Assembly: GCA_031271125.1 (NCBI GenBank)
Contig: JAISWH010000183.1
Location: 1-35,190, forward strand
Source: Dysgonamonadaceae bacterium
Lineage (GTDB): Bacteria > Bacteroidota > Bacteroidia > Bacteroidales > Azobacteroidaceae
Reading direction: 5' to 3'
Length of the DNA stretch: 35,190 bases
The position numbers were made by a program, and so were the translations under genes. The notes under the pieces were generated by a model. That model saw nothing but the letters and a program-made list of their open reading frames with translations. It did not search any database and had not been told where the DNA came from. This document shows, piece by piece, positions 7,553-16,555 of this stretch (positions within the stretch are counted from its first letter, which is position 1; the number at the start of each line of letters is the position of its first letter).

Positions 7553-7579
7553 ACAATCCAAATAAATTTTGTACTTTTG
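7537..7579 (+). promoter_or_regulatory. Promoter module 2 (before the aminotransferase operon)
   Basis: TGTGACAATATCATGAA, then AATCCAAATA and TACTTTTG (7572-7579, TAnnTTTG) follow the same order and spacing as module 1. It overlaps the last codons of the preceding gene and lies 22 bases before the ATG at 7601. Confidence 0.6.
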
Positions 7580-7600
7580 TCATGAAATTTAAACAGTAAT

Positions 7601-8719
7601 ATGATTCCTTTTTTAGATCTGCAAAAAGTAAATGCACAGTATGCCGTTGAGTTAAAACGAGTTGCCGCCGAAGTAATTGATTCCGGTTGGTTTCTTCAGG
7701 GAGAAAGGGTTGCGGCATTTGAAAAACAACTTTCGGAATATACGGGAGTGCGCTATGCAGTTTCTTGCGCTAATGGCTTGGATGCTTTGCGTTTGATTCT
7801 GAAAGCTTACATTGAAACAGGCTTTATGGAAGAAGGCGACGAAGTAATCGTACCGGCGAATACATTCATAGCATCCATTTTAGCAATTACCGATAACCGG
7901 TTGGAACCGGTTTTGATAGAGCCGGATATCCGGACATATAATATTTCGATTGCGGATATTGAATCGCATATTACTCCTCGTACAAAGGCGATTATGGTGG
8001 TTCATCTCTATGGTTGCGTTTGTTGGTCGGAAAAATTGGAAGCCATTGCCGAAAAATATAATTTGAAAATTATAGAGGATAATGCTCAGGCCATCGGAGC
8101 TTATTATTTTAATAATGGGGTCAAAAAACGAACCGGAAGTTTGGGTGATGCCGCAGGCAACAGTTTTTATCCGGGTAAAAACCTGGGCGCTTTGGGCGAT
8201 TCCGGAGCGATAACGACTAATGACGAAATTTTAGCTACAACCGTAAGAGCTTTAGGAAATTATGGTTCCAGGCAAAAGTATGTATTTGAATATGGTGGTT
8301 TAAACAGCCGGATGGATGAGATTCAGGCTGCATTTCTGTCTGTAAAACTAAAATATTTGGATGCCGAAAATGAGATCAGGCACAACATAGCATATTATTA
8401 TGTGAAAAACATAATAAATGAAAAAATTTTGTTACCTTTGCTACCTGAGAATAAGGAGTCGCATGTGCACCATTTATTTGTAATCCGAACGGCGAACAGA
8501 GATGAATTGCTTGCCTATCTGAAAAATCATGGTGTTCAGGCTTTGATTCATTATCCGCTTTCGCCTCATAAACAGGAAGCTTATCAAAACAAAAATTGGA
8601 CTATACAGTCTTTTCCGGTTACGGAAAAAATACATAAAGAAGTTTTGAGTCTTCCGATAAGTCCGGTAATGGAACCGGAAGAAGTAAAACAGGTGGTTGA
8701 ATTACTGAATCATTATTAA
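7601..8719 (+). CDS. DegT/DnrJ/EryC1 sugar aminotransferase (FdtB/QdtB-like)
   Basis: This 372-aa PLP enzyme of the DegT/StrS family has MIPFLDLQ at the start, a PANTFIAS loop near 85-92, [11 protein letters not shown] at 157-167 (D160 contacts PLP) and [15 protein letters not shown] with the Schiff-base lysine K193. The '[13 protein letters not shown]' form and overall length are closest to FdtB/QdtB, which aminate dTDP-3-keto-6-deoxyhexoses to give dTDP-3-amino sugars such as Fuc3N or Qui3N. The partner isomerase (FdtA/QdtA), acetyltransferase (FdtC/QdtC) and RmlA/B are not in this window, so they must lie elsewhere or the specificity differs. It heads a tight seven-gene operon running to 15114. 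Confidence 0.9.
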   Translation: MIPFLDLQKVNAQYAVELKRVAAEVIDSGWFLQGERVAAFEKQLSEYTGVRYAVSCANGLDALRLILKAYIETGFMEEGDEVIVPANTFIASILAITDNRLEPVLIEPDIRTYNISIADIESHITPRTKAIMVVHLYGCVCWSEKLEAIAEKYNLKIIEDNAQAIGAYYFNNGVKKRTGSLGDAAGNSFYPGKNLGALGDSGAITTNDEILATTVRALGNYGSRQKYVFEYGGLNSRMDEIQAAFLSVKLKYLDAENEIRHNIAYYYVKNIINEKILLPLLPENKESHVHHLFVIRTANRDELLAYLKNHGVQALIHYPLSPHKQEAYQNKNWTIQSFPVTEKIHKEVLSLPISPVMEPEEVKQVVELLNHY

Positions 8720-8738
8720 TAAAATATGGTTGAAAAAT

Positions 8739-9653
8739 ATGGACAATCCGTTGGTATCAATTATCGTTTCGTGTTACAATCACGAGAAATACATTGCAGA
8801 ATGTATTTTGAGTGTTGTGAATCAGACGTACCAAAATATCGAACTGATTGTTATTGATGACGGATCGAGCGATAATTCTCCTGAGATTCTCCGTGAGCTT
8901 CGGGATAAGTATGGTTTCTTTTTGGAAATTCAGGAAAATATAGGGCTTTCAAAGACATTGAACAAAGCGATACGGAATTACGCTCACGGGAAATACATTG
9001 CGGGTTGCGGTTCGGATGATTTTTTGGCTTTGGACAGGATTGAGAAACAAGTTCGGTATATGGAAGCTCATCCGGAATATGCAATGGTCTTCGGAGAAGT
9101 ATATGTAGTGGATAGTAACAGTGAAATTATTGAAGACTTGAGGATTATAGACCCTGTGGTTGATCCGGTAAAAAGTCTCCAATTCGAATCACTTGTTGAG
9201 AGTAATCCGATTCCGGCAATGACGGTAATATTGCGTAAAGACGTATGGGAAGAATGTGGTGGATACAATGAGAATACCATTGTTGAAGATCTTGATATGT
9301 GGTTGAAAATAGCATATAACTATAAAATAGGCTATATGAACGAATATCTGGCTTATTATCGTTGGCAGGGGGCTAATATTACCCTCCATACAGTGAGAAT
9401 GTGTAAGGCTGTATGGGATATCCTTTTAAGTTGGGAAAATAAAGTAAGTCCCGCTTTTGCACGGAAAATGTTAACAAGAAGAAGCGCTTATTATTTCAAC
9501 ATATTAGCAAGATTACAAAAGAAAGAGTCTTTCAAATATCTGAAATGGAGTTTGAGTTATTTTTATTTTGATTCATACGTGCTGACGAATTATTTGAAAG
9601 GTCTGGGTAAATTCTTGTTTTATTGGAAGAAAAATTACCAAGCATGGGTATAA
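8739..9653 (+). CDS. GT2 family glycosyltransferase
   Basis: The 304-aa soluble GT-A enzyme reads VSIIVSCYNHEKYI at the N-terminus, then VIDDGSSDNS, the DxD-like GSDDF near 90-94, and EDLDMWLKIA where the catalytic base 'ED' is expected. These are hallmarks of family 2 inverting transferases that add one sugar to a lipid-linked oligosaccharide at the cytoplasmic side of the inner membrane. ATG 8739 is chosen; an in-frame TTG nine bases earlier is less likely. It is 19 bp after the aminotransferase and 25 bp before the methyltransferase start. Donor and acceptor are unknown. Confidence 0.85.
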   Translation: MDNPLVSIIVSCYNHEKYIAECILSVVNQTYQNIELIVIDDGSSDNSPEILRELRDKYGFFLEIQENIGLSKTLNKAIRNYAHGKYIAGCGSDDFLALDRIEKQVRYMEAHPEYAMVFGEVYVVDSNSEIIEDLRIIDPVVDPVKSLQFESLVESNPIPAMTVILRKDVWEECGGYNENTIVEDLDMWLKIAYNYKIGYMNEYLAYYRWQGANITLHTVRMCKAVWDILLSWENKVSPAFARKMLTRRSAYYFNILARLQKKESFKYLKWSLSYFYFDSYVLTNYLKGLGKFLFYWKKNYQAWV

Positions 9654-9678
9654 TACTTTGATATTCAATGATTATTTT

Positions 9679-10416
9679 ATGGAAACGATTAAAAAATTGG
9701 ACGATCGGCAAGTATTGAATTTTGATACGGATTATATTCAGGATAATGATTGGGATAGATTGTGTGAATATCTTTTGATATTGTTTCCTGAAGGCGATTT
9801 TAGTTTTTTGGACATAGGCGGTGGTAACGGTGTTTTTTGCGACAAGGTTTTAAATGCATTTCCCCAATCGACCGCTGTTTTATTAGATAATTCGGAATAT
9901 CTTATTTCTCTGAATAAGCAGTCGGAAAGAAAAAGAATTATTTGCGATTCGGTAGAAAATATTGATATCCTGTTTCCGGAGGAAAAATTTGATGTTGTCT
10001 TTTTGAATTTGGTATTACATCATTTTGTAAGTAATAGTTATAAAGCCACTTACAAAAATGTAACAAATACATTTTTTCAGCTGAAATCTTTATTATCTCC
10101 CAGGGGATATGTGTATGTTTTTGAAGATTTTTACAACGGTGCGATTTTTAATGGTCTGCCCGGTTATTTAATCTATACACTGACATTGAGCAAAATATTT
10201 GCCCGGTTGACGCGGAAGTTAGGCGCTAATACCGCCGGTACTGGTGTTTGTTTTCGTTCAAGAAAGCAGTGGGGGAAAATTATAAACAAGTGTGGATATA
10301 AAATTATTCATGAAGGTGAATCTCATTTGTTTACATTCCCTTTATGGAAAAAAATATTGCTCCACATGGGCAAAGTAAACATGGGGTATTTGTGGCTTAA
10401 AAAAATAGAAGGATGA
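9679..10416 (+). CDS. Class I SAM-dependent methyltransferase
   Basis: The protein is about 245 aa with a Rossmann methyltransferase core. FSFLDIGGGNGVF is motif I (SAM binding). VLLDNSEYLI supplies the acidic residue at the end of strand 2. FDVVFLNLVLHHF is motif IV, and RGYVYVFEDFYNG the later strand. The C-terminal part, with TGVCFRSRKQWGKII and a hydrophobic tail, resembles 'methyltransf_11/23' proteins of sugar loci. It probably methylates a sugar or lipid-linked glycan, which could cap or decorate chains. An in-frame TTG at 9658 would add seven residues and lies 4 bp after the previous stop; ATG 9679 is preferred. Its stop overlaps the next start (ATGA). Confidence 0.8.
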   Translation: METIKKLDDRQVLNFDTDYIQDNDWDRLCEYLLILFPEGDFSFLDIGGGNGVFCDKVLNAFPQSTAVLLDNSEYLISLNKQSERKRIICDSVENIDILFPEEKFDVVFLNLVLHHFVSNSYKATYKNVTNTFFQLKSLLSPRGYVYVFEDFYNGAIFNGLPGYLIYTLTLSKIFARLTRKLGANTAGTGVCFRSRKQWGKIINKCGYKIIHEGESHLFTFPLWKKILLHMGKVNMGYLWLKKIEG

Positions 10417-11726
10417 AATATCTATTTAAAGTAGTTATATTATTTTTAATCATTTTTAATTTTTTGTTCCCGGTAGTACATTATTCCTGTACGGTGGCTG
10501 TGGTGTTATGTTTATTGTACGGTATGATTTTTAACCGTTCGGTATCTTTTACTTATTTTACTTCCAGGTACTGTTTCACCATACTGTTTTGTACATTTAT
10601 AATGATAATTATTAATGTATCGATTTCTCTTTTCCATGAACGTTTTTCTATAGACGTAATAAAGCGATTTGTGGTGCAAGGTTATATGTTGTGTTGTTTG
10701 GTATTCGTACTTCCTTTTCTGATTGAAAAAAAAGCAAAGGCTTTTGAAGATGCAATCACGATTATCTGTGGAGCATTTGCTTTGCAGGGTCTGATTCACA
10801 CTACGGGTTTTTTGATAACTCCTGTAGGTGATTTTATCTTTTCCTTGCACACTGAAGCATTTCAAGAAATGGCAGATAATCCCCTGTTACACATCGACAG
10901 GTTCCGATTTTATTCCTTGACCGGTAGTCCTTTCTTTGAACTTCCGGCTGCTTACGGTCTTGCATGTATCCTGTTTTTCAGAATGCAACTGATACCTGAT
11001 CAAAATTATCTGAAAGGATGGAAAGCTTTTGTGATTATGATTTTAATGATAATGGGAATTTCGCTTTCGGGTAGAACAGGTTTTGTAGGCTTTGGTTTAG
11101 GTGTGTTGCTTTATACTGTTTTCAATTGGAATAAATCTTTACAAATAGGGAAAAATATTGTAAAAATTTCCGGAGGATTTTTGCTTTTGCTTGCTATATT
11201 TTATATTGTACTGACACCTATGCAAAAAGATAATTTCGTGAATAGATTACTGCCATTTGCTTTTGAGGCCTACTATAATTGGATAGGCACCGGAGAATTT
11301 AGGACTTCATCGACGGATGCGCTTCTGGATGTGCATTATTATCCGCTGGATTCGGAAACCATATTATGGGGAAAAGGAGTAATTTCAGGTCGCACTATCG
11401 GGTTTCGTCATACGGATGCCGGTTATATGAACGATGTTATATTTGGTGGTGTTTTTTATATTTTGCTTTTAGCTCTTTATCAATATTTATATTTCAGGCA
11501 ACCGCTGAAATATTCTTTACAACAAAATTCAAGGGATGGCAATATCAATTTTTTCTGTTTTTTCATTTTGTTTGCCTACATGTTTATTCTGGAGTATAAA
11601 ACGGCCGCTTTGGGAACTCAACATATTACGGAAGTATTGTTGCTTTACATAGGAATCTCCTATTTGATTAAACAATATGCTTTGGAGAATGAGAGGATTG
11701 GAGCAAGAGAAAAACAGGTGAATTAA
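10413..11726 (+). CDS. Wzy-like O-antigen polymerase/ligase membrane protein
   Basis: This 437-aa protein has about ten to twelve hydrophobic segments, a large periplasmic-type loop around 285-340 (FRTSSTDALLD through TIGFRHTDAGYMND) and a GISLSGRTGFVGFGLG stretch. Low-conservation proteins of this shape in O-antigen and capsule loci are Wzy polymerases or, less often, WaaL ligases. 'SGRTGF..G' is close to the 'SGSR..' motif common to both. The four-base ATGA overlap with the methyltransferase and the 2-bp gap to the next gene show it is in the middle of the operon. It is the only polymerase candidate in the window. Polymerase versus ligase cannot be decided from sequence. Confidence 0.65.
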   Translation: MKYLFKVVILFLIIFNFLFPVVHYSCTVAVVLCLLYGMIFNRSVSFTYFTSRYCFTILFCTFIMIIINVSISLFHERFSIDVIKRFVVQGYMLCCLVFVLPFLIEKKAKAFEDAITIICGAFALQGLIHTTGFLITPVGDFIFSLHTEAFQEMADNPLLHIDRFRFYSLTGSPFFELPAAYGLACILFFRMQLIPDQNYLKGWKAFVIMILMIMGISLSGRTGFVGFGLGVLLYTVFNWNKSLQIGKNIVKISGGFLLLLAIFYIVLTPMQKDNFVNRLLPFAFEAYYNWIGTGEFRTSSTDALLDVHYYPLDSETILWGKGVISGRTIGFRHTDAGYMNDVIFGGVFYILLLALYQYLYFRQPLKYSLQQNSRDGNINFFCFFILFAYMFILEYKTAALGTQHITEVLLLYIGISYLIKQYALENERIGAREKQVN

Positions 11727-11728
11727 AA

Positions 11729-12907
11729 ATGCGAATTGTTTATTTATTACCCGGAGGCCTTTTCAATCCGGGTGGAATGGAAAGGGTTATAACGATTAAA
11801 GCCAATTACTTAGCAGATGTGTTGGGTTATGAGGTATTTATTGTTACGACCGAACAAATGGGACAAGCTGTTTTTTATCCGTTATCTACTCGGGTACATC
11901 TTTGCCATTTGGACATTCATATCAGTAAAAATTTTGGGAAAGAAAACTATATCCGAAAATTAATAAGCCGCTTTTTCAAAATAAAAGAATACAAACGAAA
12001 GGTTTCCGGATTGTTGAAAGAAATTCATCCTGATATTACGATTACTACATTGGGTGGATTGGACATTGAGTTTATCAATGATTTGAAAGACGGAAGTATC
12101 AAAGTGGGCGAGCTTCATTTTCAGAAAACTTTCAGGCGAATACAGACCCGGAAAATGCATCGTTCTTTTTTCCCAAGACTTGTAGGTGAAATCATAACGG
12201 CCGGTTTTATCAGAAACTGTAAAAAACTGAAACGATTAGTTGTTCTTACGGAGGAAGAAAAATCGTTTTGGGACGACGCCCGGAATATAGTTGTAATATC
12301 CAATCCCCTGTCTTTTATTTCTGAAAAAAATTCCACAACGAAAAATAAACAGGCAATAGCCGTAGGTCGGTTAGTATATGAAAAAGGCTTTGATATGTTA
12401 ATTGAAGCATGGAAAATTGTTGCCGGAAAACATCCCGACTGGAAGTTGGATATTTTCGGTAACGGAATCCAAAAAAATGCTTTACTTCAATTGATTGCAG
12501 AAAACGGGCTGGAAGATCAGGTGAAAATTCATGAACCCGTCAAGGAAATACAAAACGTATATCCGGATTATTCGATGTCGATTCTTTCTTCCCGGTATAT
12601 GGAGGCGCTTCCGATGGTTTTGTTGGAATCTATGGTTTGTGGAGTTTCTTTGGTTGCTTTCGACGCTCCGTGCGGTCCCAAGGATGTCATCGAGGACGGC
12701 AAGAACGGATTTTTGGTCAAAACAGGGGATATTGCCGCTTTGGCGGAAAAAATAGTCCGGTTGATTGAATCGCCTGATTTACGGAAAACAATGGGAAATA
12801 CGGCCAAAGAAATGTCAATGAATTATCAGGTAGAAAAAATAATGTCCCGCTGGGATCAATTATTCAAAGAATTAATGAATGAGAAAGATAGTAATATCGG
12901 GAATTAA
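11729..12907 (+). CDS. GT4 family glycosyltransferase
   Basis: The 392-aa GT-B enzyme has an N-terminal glycine-rich LLPGGLFNPGGMERV (acceptor side), the central AVGRLVYEKGFDMLIEAW that opens the donor domain, and the retaining-GT4 E-x7-E motif in YMEALPMVLLESMVCG. A DAPCGPKDVIEDG loop follows. The 'GGMERV..A..L' start and 'CGP.D.I' loop resemble AmsD/GalNAc-type GT4 proteins. It acts at the inner face of the cytoplasmic membrane on lipid-linked saccharide. It begins 2 bp after the Wzy-like gene, and its end overlaps the next gene by 29 bp, showing tight coupling. The sugar is not identifiable. Confidence 0.85.
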   Translation: MRIVYLLPGGLFNPGGMERVITIKANYLADVLGYEVFIVTTEQMGQAVFYPLSTRVHLCHLDIHISKNFGKENYIRKLISRFFKIKEYKRKVSGLLKEIHPDITITTLGGLDIEFINDLKDGSIKVGELHFQKTFRRIQTRKMHRSFFPRLVGEIITAGFIRNCKKLKRLVVLTEEEKSFWDDARNIVVISNPLSFISEKNSTTKNKQAIAVGRLVYEKGFDMLIEAWKIVAGKHPDWKLDIFGNGIQKNALLQLIAENGLEDQVKIHEPVKEIQNVYPDYSMSILSSRYMEALPMVLLESMVCGVSLVAFDAPCGPKDVIEDGKNGFLVKTGDIAALAEKIVRLIESPDLRKTMGNTAKEMSMNYQVEKIMSRWDQLFKELMNEKDSNIGN

Positions 12908-13973
12908 CCTGTTTCGTGGAGGAACGCTTAAGGTGATGCAGGACTGTATTGCAGCCCTGTCTGTTTTTGCCGGCGATCGTTATGAAATTATTGCTTTGGT
13001 TCACAATGAAAAACAGTTTCCGTCTTATTCCAATGTCCGGTATATTTCGTATCCGTTATCGCGTAAGTCATATCTTTTCAGGCTGTACTACGAATATATC
13101 GGATTTAAGAAGCTTTCCAAACAATTGAACCCGTATTGCTGGTTTTCTTTACATGATACGACTCCCAATGTAGTTGCCGAAAAAAGAATGGTTTATTGCC
13201 ACAATCCATATCCTTTTTTTAAGCCGGGAATCAAAGGATTTTATCTGCAACGGAATATCTTTTTCCTCTGTATCCTTTCCAAATATTTGTATAAAATCAA
13301 TATTAAAAAGAACGATTATGTCATTGTGCAACAGGAATGGTTAAGGAAGGCGTTAAAAAAAAGGTTTTCTATTGATAATATTGTGGTTGCTCTTCCGATA
13401 AAAGAAAAAAAGGAAATCATCTGTTTGGAAAATCAAACAGATAGGAAGAAAAAAGTTTTTTTCTATCCGGCTACGGCTATTCTTCAAAAAAATTTTGAAG
13501 TTATTTGCCGGGCTGCCGGTATTTTGGAAAAAGAAGGCGTTGATAATTTTGAAGTAATCATGACGCTTAAACAGACGGAAAACAAATATGCGAATTATAT
13601 CTGCAAGACTTATCACTCTTTGAAAACACTGCGGTTTGTCGGTTTTCTCTCACCGGATGATGTAACCGGATATTACGAAAATTCGGATTGTTTTCTTTTT
13701 CCTTCCAAAGCGGAAACTTGGGGTTTGCCGGTTTCGGAGGCGAAAGAATACGGGAAACCGATCCTTTTGTCGGATTTGCCATACGCTAAGGAAACGGTTG
13801 GAAAATATGATAAAGTTTGTTTTTTTAATCCGGATAATGCCGGGCAATTGGCTATTTTAATGAAAAGTTTCATTGATGGAACGCTTGTCTATGATACGAC
13901 GGAAGAAATTCATTATGAACAACCGGTTGTTTACAATTGGGATGAACTGATACGGTTTTTGTTTGAATCATAA
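12879..13973 (+). CDS. GT4 family glycosyltransferase
   Basis: The 364-aa GT-B protein starts KIVISGINLFRGGTLKVMQD, giving the acceptor-domain glycine turn. Mid-protein it has RMVYCHNPYPFF, then KKVFFYPATAILQKNFEVI at the donor-domain entry and the E-x7-E catalytic signature in AETWGLPVSEAKEYGKP. The 'YCHNP.PF' and 'AETWGLP' text resembles a GT4 subgroup often seen in Bacteroides capsule loci. The start ATG at 12879 lies within the 3' end of the previous gene, 29-bp overlap in another frame. The C-terminus is short and slightly truncated relative to neighbours but complete. Substrate unknown. Confidence 0.8.
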   Translation: MRKIVISGINLFRGGTLKVMQDCIAALSVFAGDRYEIIALVHNEKQFPSYSNVRYISYPLSRKSYLFRLYYEYIGFKKLSKQLNPYCWFSLHDTTPNVVAEKRMVYCHNPYPFFKPGIKGFYLQRNIFFLCILSKYLYKINIKKNDYVIVQQEWLRKALKKRFSIDNIVVALPIKEKKEIICLENQTDRKKKVFFYPATAILQKNFEVICRAAGILEKEGVDNFEVIMTLKQTENKYANYICKTYHSLKTLRFVGFLSPDDVTGYYENSDCFLFPSKAETWGLPVSEAKEYGKPILLSDLPYAKETVGKYDKVCFFNPDNAGQLAILMKSFIDGTLVYDTTEEIHYEQPVVYNWDELIRFLFES

Positions 13974-13992
13974 TTGTATGAATTTATTCGTC

Positions 13993-15114
13993 ATGAAAAA
14001 AATATTACACATCCCAAACTATTATTTGCCACATATCGGAGGAATTGAAGATGCCTGTCACAGCATCGTGATGGGATTATCCGGATATAATCATCAAGTG
14101 ATTTGTTTTAACGATAAAAAGACAGACGAGATTGACGTTTATGAAGGCATAACAGTTGTTCGGTGCGGCATTATTAAAAAACTTTTCAGCCAATCGCTTT
14201 CCATTTCTTTTTACGGGCAGTTGAAAAAGGTTTTTGCCGAATTTAAGCCGGATATTGTTCATTTTCATCTGCCGAATCCTTTGGGTAGCGTTTACCTTTT
14301 GAGTTTGATTCCTGAAAATGTAAAATTAATTGTTCACTGGCATTCTGATATTGTCGAACAAGGGTTTTTGTATACATTTTATCGTCCGATAGAGAAAAAA
14401 CTATTGCAGAGAGCTGATAAAATATTGGTTACGAGTCCGACTTATGTAGCCGGTTCCAAACCTTTATCTTTTTGGAAAAATAAATTACATGTGATTCCCA
14501 ATACGGTTAATACTCAGAAACTTACTTTGGTAGAAGGAGATACACAAGCCATCGAAAAAATCAGGGATCGTTATGCCGGAAAGAAAATCATATTTACTTT
14601 CGGGCGTCATGTTCCCTATAAAGGACTTGCTTATTTGATTGAAGCCATTCCGGATATATCTTCCGAATGTGAAGTTGTAATTGCCGGAAAAGGGCCGTTG
14701 ACGGAGCGTTTGAAAAAAATGTCCGATGCTCCCAATCTGCATTTCATAGGGAAATTGGATGACGCCGAATTGCGCAGCTATCTGTATGCTTCCCACGTTT
14801 TTGCTTTTCCGTCCATTACCCGGAATGAGGCTTTTGGAATTGCTTTGGCGGAAGCCATGTATTGCGGTTTGCCGGCCGTAACGTTTACCATTCCCGATTC
14901 GGGTGTGAATTGGGTTTGTATAGACAAGGAAACCGGCCTTGAATCGGAAAACGGTAATTCAAAGGCGCTAGCCGAAGCGATTAACCGTTTGTTGGAAGAT
15001 TCTGCCTTGCGGGATAGTTTAGGGGCAAGTGCATCGGAACGTGTACGAAATCTTTTTGTGATTGAGGCTATTAAAGATGATTTGCAACAGATTTATAATG
15101 ATCTATTTTTCTAA
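13993..15114 (+). CDS. GT4 family glycosyltransferase
   Basis: The 373-aa GT-B enzyme begins MKKILHIPNYYLPHIGGIED, the standard GT4 opening with the 'P..GG.E' acceptor loop. IVHFHLPNPLG and HWHSDIV follow, then FTFGRHVPYKGLAYLIEA at the donor domain and E-x7-E in RNEAFGIALAEAMYCGLP. It resembles WbpY/PimB-like mannosyltransferases, but donor identity is uncertain. In-frame upstream starts at 13963 (TTG, overlapping the previous gene) and 13978 (ATG) exist; ATG 13993 gives the family-typical N-terminus. It is the last gene of the operon. Its end overlaps the convergent DJ-1 gene by 12 bp, and no terminator is visible between them. Confidence 0.85.
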   Translation: MKKILHIPNYYLPHIGGIEDACHSIVMGLSGYNHQVICFNDKKTDEIDVYEGITVVRCGIIKKLFSQSLSISFYGQLKKVFAEFKPDIVHFHLPNPLGSVYLLSLIPENVKLIVHWHSDIVEQGFLYTFYRPIEKKLLQRADKILVTSPTYVAGSKPLSFWKNKLHVIPNTVNTQKLTLVEGDTQAIEKIRDRYAGKKIIFTFGRHVPYKGLAYLIEAIPDISSECEVVIAGKGPLTERLKKMSDAPNLHFIGKLDDAELRSYLYASHVFAFPSITRNEAFGIALAEAMYCGLPAVTFTIPDSGVNWVCIDKETGLESENGNSKALAEAINRLLEDSALRDSLGASASERVRNLFVIEAIKDDLQQIYNDLFF

Positions 15115-15654
15115 CAGCAATCCTTCGGCAACTGCTTTTGCTTTTGTTGCTCCCTGCAATTCCGCCACAATCGCCAATCCGAAATCAAGCGCATAGCCCG
15201 GCCCTTTTCCGGTGATGATGTTTCCATCTTTTACAACACCTGCCGTCACATATTCCGCGCCTTTAAGCGTCGATTCGAAACCGGGATAGGCAGTGGCTTT
15301 TTTCCCTTGTAACAAATCCAATCCGCCCAAAACCAAAGGTGCGGCGCAAATGGCAGCCAATTTTTTCTCTTCTTTAGCGTATTGCAACAAGAGTTTCTTT
15401 AAGCCTTCATGCACATTCAGGTTGGAAGCGCCCGGCATACCACCCGGCAATACCAACATTTCACCTTTTGAAAAATCGGTATTTTCAAATAGCGCCTGCG
15501 CATTAACAACGACGCCGTGTGCGCCGGTTACCAATGACTTTCCGGTAACGGATACAGTCGTTACATCCAATTCGCCACGCAGCATTACGTCGATTGTGGC
15601 AACGGCTTCCGTTTCTTCGAAGCCTTCGGCTAAAAAAATAAATACTTTTTTCAT
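15103..15654 (-). CDS. DJ-1/PfpI family protein (YajL/ThiJ-like)
   Basis: This is a complete 183-aa DJ-1 fold protein. FLAEGFEETEAV places E16 at the position of DJ-1 Glu18. MLVLPGGMPGA is the conserved PGG turn. AAICAAPLVLG contains the nucleophile-elbow cysteine C103, equivalent to DJ-1 Cys106. GPGYALDFGLAIV forms the C-terminal signature. Members are cytoplasmic and linked to oxidative/carbonyl stress protection, with glyoxalase or deglycase roles still argued over. It is not a sugar-locus gene by function. Its 3' end overlaps the terminal GT4 gene by 12 bp in convergent orientation. Confidence 0.92.
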   Translation of the reverse strand: MKKVFIFLAEGFEETEAVATIDVMLRGELDVTTVSVTGKSLVTGAHGVVVNAQALFENTDFSKGEMLVLPGGMPGASNLNVHEGLKKLLLQYAKEEKKLAAICAAPLVLGGLDLLQGKKATAYPGFESTLKGAEYVTAGVVKDGNIITGKGPGYALDFGLAIVAELQGATKAKAVAEGLLLEK

Positions 15655-15688
15655 CTGGTTTTTAATTAAAATAAGTTGTTATTTATAT

Positions 15689-16402
15689 TTATTTTAAAAA
15701 AACATTATATTTTATCATACATATAACAGCTCTGATGGCATCGCGCCAACCGATTTTTTTGCCTTCTTCGTATGTTCTTCCATAATAAGAGATACCAATT
15801 TCGTATATTCGTATTTTAGGAATCTTTGCGATCTTAGCCGTTATTTCCGGTTCAAATCCAAAACGTTTTTCTTTCAGGTTCAGGTTTTTGATAATTTCAA
15901 CTTTGAATAGCTTGTAGCAAGTTTCCATATCGGTTAAATTCAAGTTGGTAAACATATTGGAAACAAACGTCAACAGCTTGTTTCCGATGGAATGCCAAAA
16001 GAAAAGAATCCGGTGGGGATTGCTTCCTACAAACCGGGAACCGTAGACAACATCGGCAAATCCTTCTACGATAGGTTTCAATAAGAGATTGTATTCTTCC
16101 GGATCGTATTCAAGGTCTGCATCCTGAATAATGATATAATCGCCGGTAGCCTCTGCAATTCCCCTGTGCAAAGCAGCGCCTTTTCCCATGTTTTGGGGTT
16201 GGTTGAACAGTTTTATATTTTCGTCGGCATGTTGATTGATATATTCTTCAAGAATTTCAACGGTGTTGTCCTTAGAATAATCATTCACAATGATTATTTC
16301 TTTCTCAATATCATGAATCAATTGGACGGAAATTACCTTGTTTAGAATCAAATGAATCGTTTTTGCTTCGTTATAAGCGGGAATGATTATCGAAAGTTTC
16401 AT
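15689..16402 (-). CDS. GT2 dolichyl/polyprenyl-phosphate mannose synthase-like (DPM1-like)
   Basis: The 237-aa GT-A enzyme reads [26 protein letters not shown] and [13 protein letters not shown] (metal-binding DxD), and [15 protein letters not shown] in the family-specific segment. The C-terminal ERKRFGFEP-like block ([16 protein letters not shown]) is the standard DPM1 motif. There is no C-terminal membrane anchor, unlike the gtrB-like gene at 2233, so it is a short soluble or peripheral form. It would make a lipid-phosphate-linked hexose, a possible donor for GT-C enzymes such as the GT39-like protein at 5012-6529. It lies 34 bp upstream of the DJ-1 gene in the same direction; co-transcription is plausible. 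Confidence 0.85.
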   Translation of the reverse strand: MKLSIIIPAYNEAKTIHLILNKVISVQLIHDIEKEIIIVNDYSKDNTVEILEEYINQHADENIKLFNQPQNMGKGAALHRGIAEATGDYIIIQDADLEYDPEEYNLLLKPIVEGFADVVYGSRFVGSNPHRILFFWHSIGNKLLTFVSNMFTNLNLTDMETCYKLFKVEIIKNLNLKEKRFGFEPEITAKIAKIPKIRIYEIGISYYGRTYEEGKKIGWRDAIRAVICMIKYNVFLK

Positions 16403-16555
16403 ATATGGAGTTTTTTAAGATTAAATGCTTGATGTTATCTAAAATTGTATAAATACATAGATGAACCTAATATTTTATGCTCTTTAATTATGTTGTATTA
16501 TTTAGAGTTTACAAAGATATTAAAAATTATTTATCTCAATACATTTTATTTTAAA

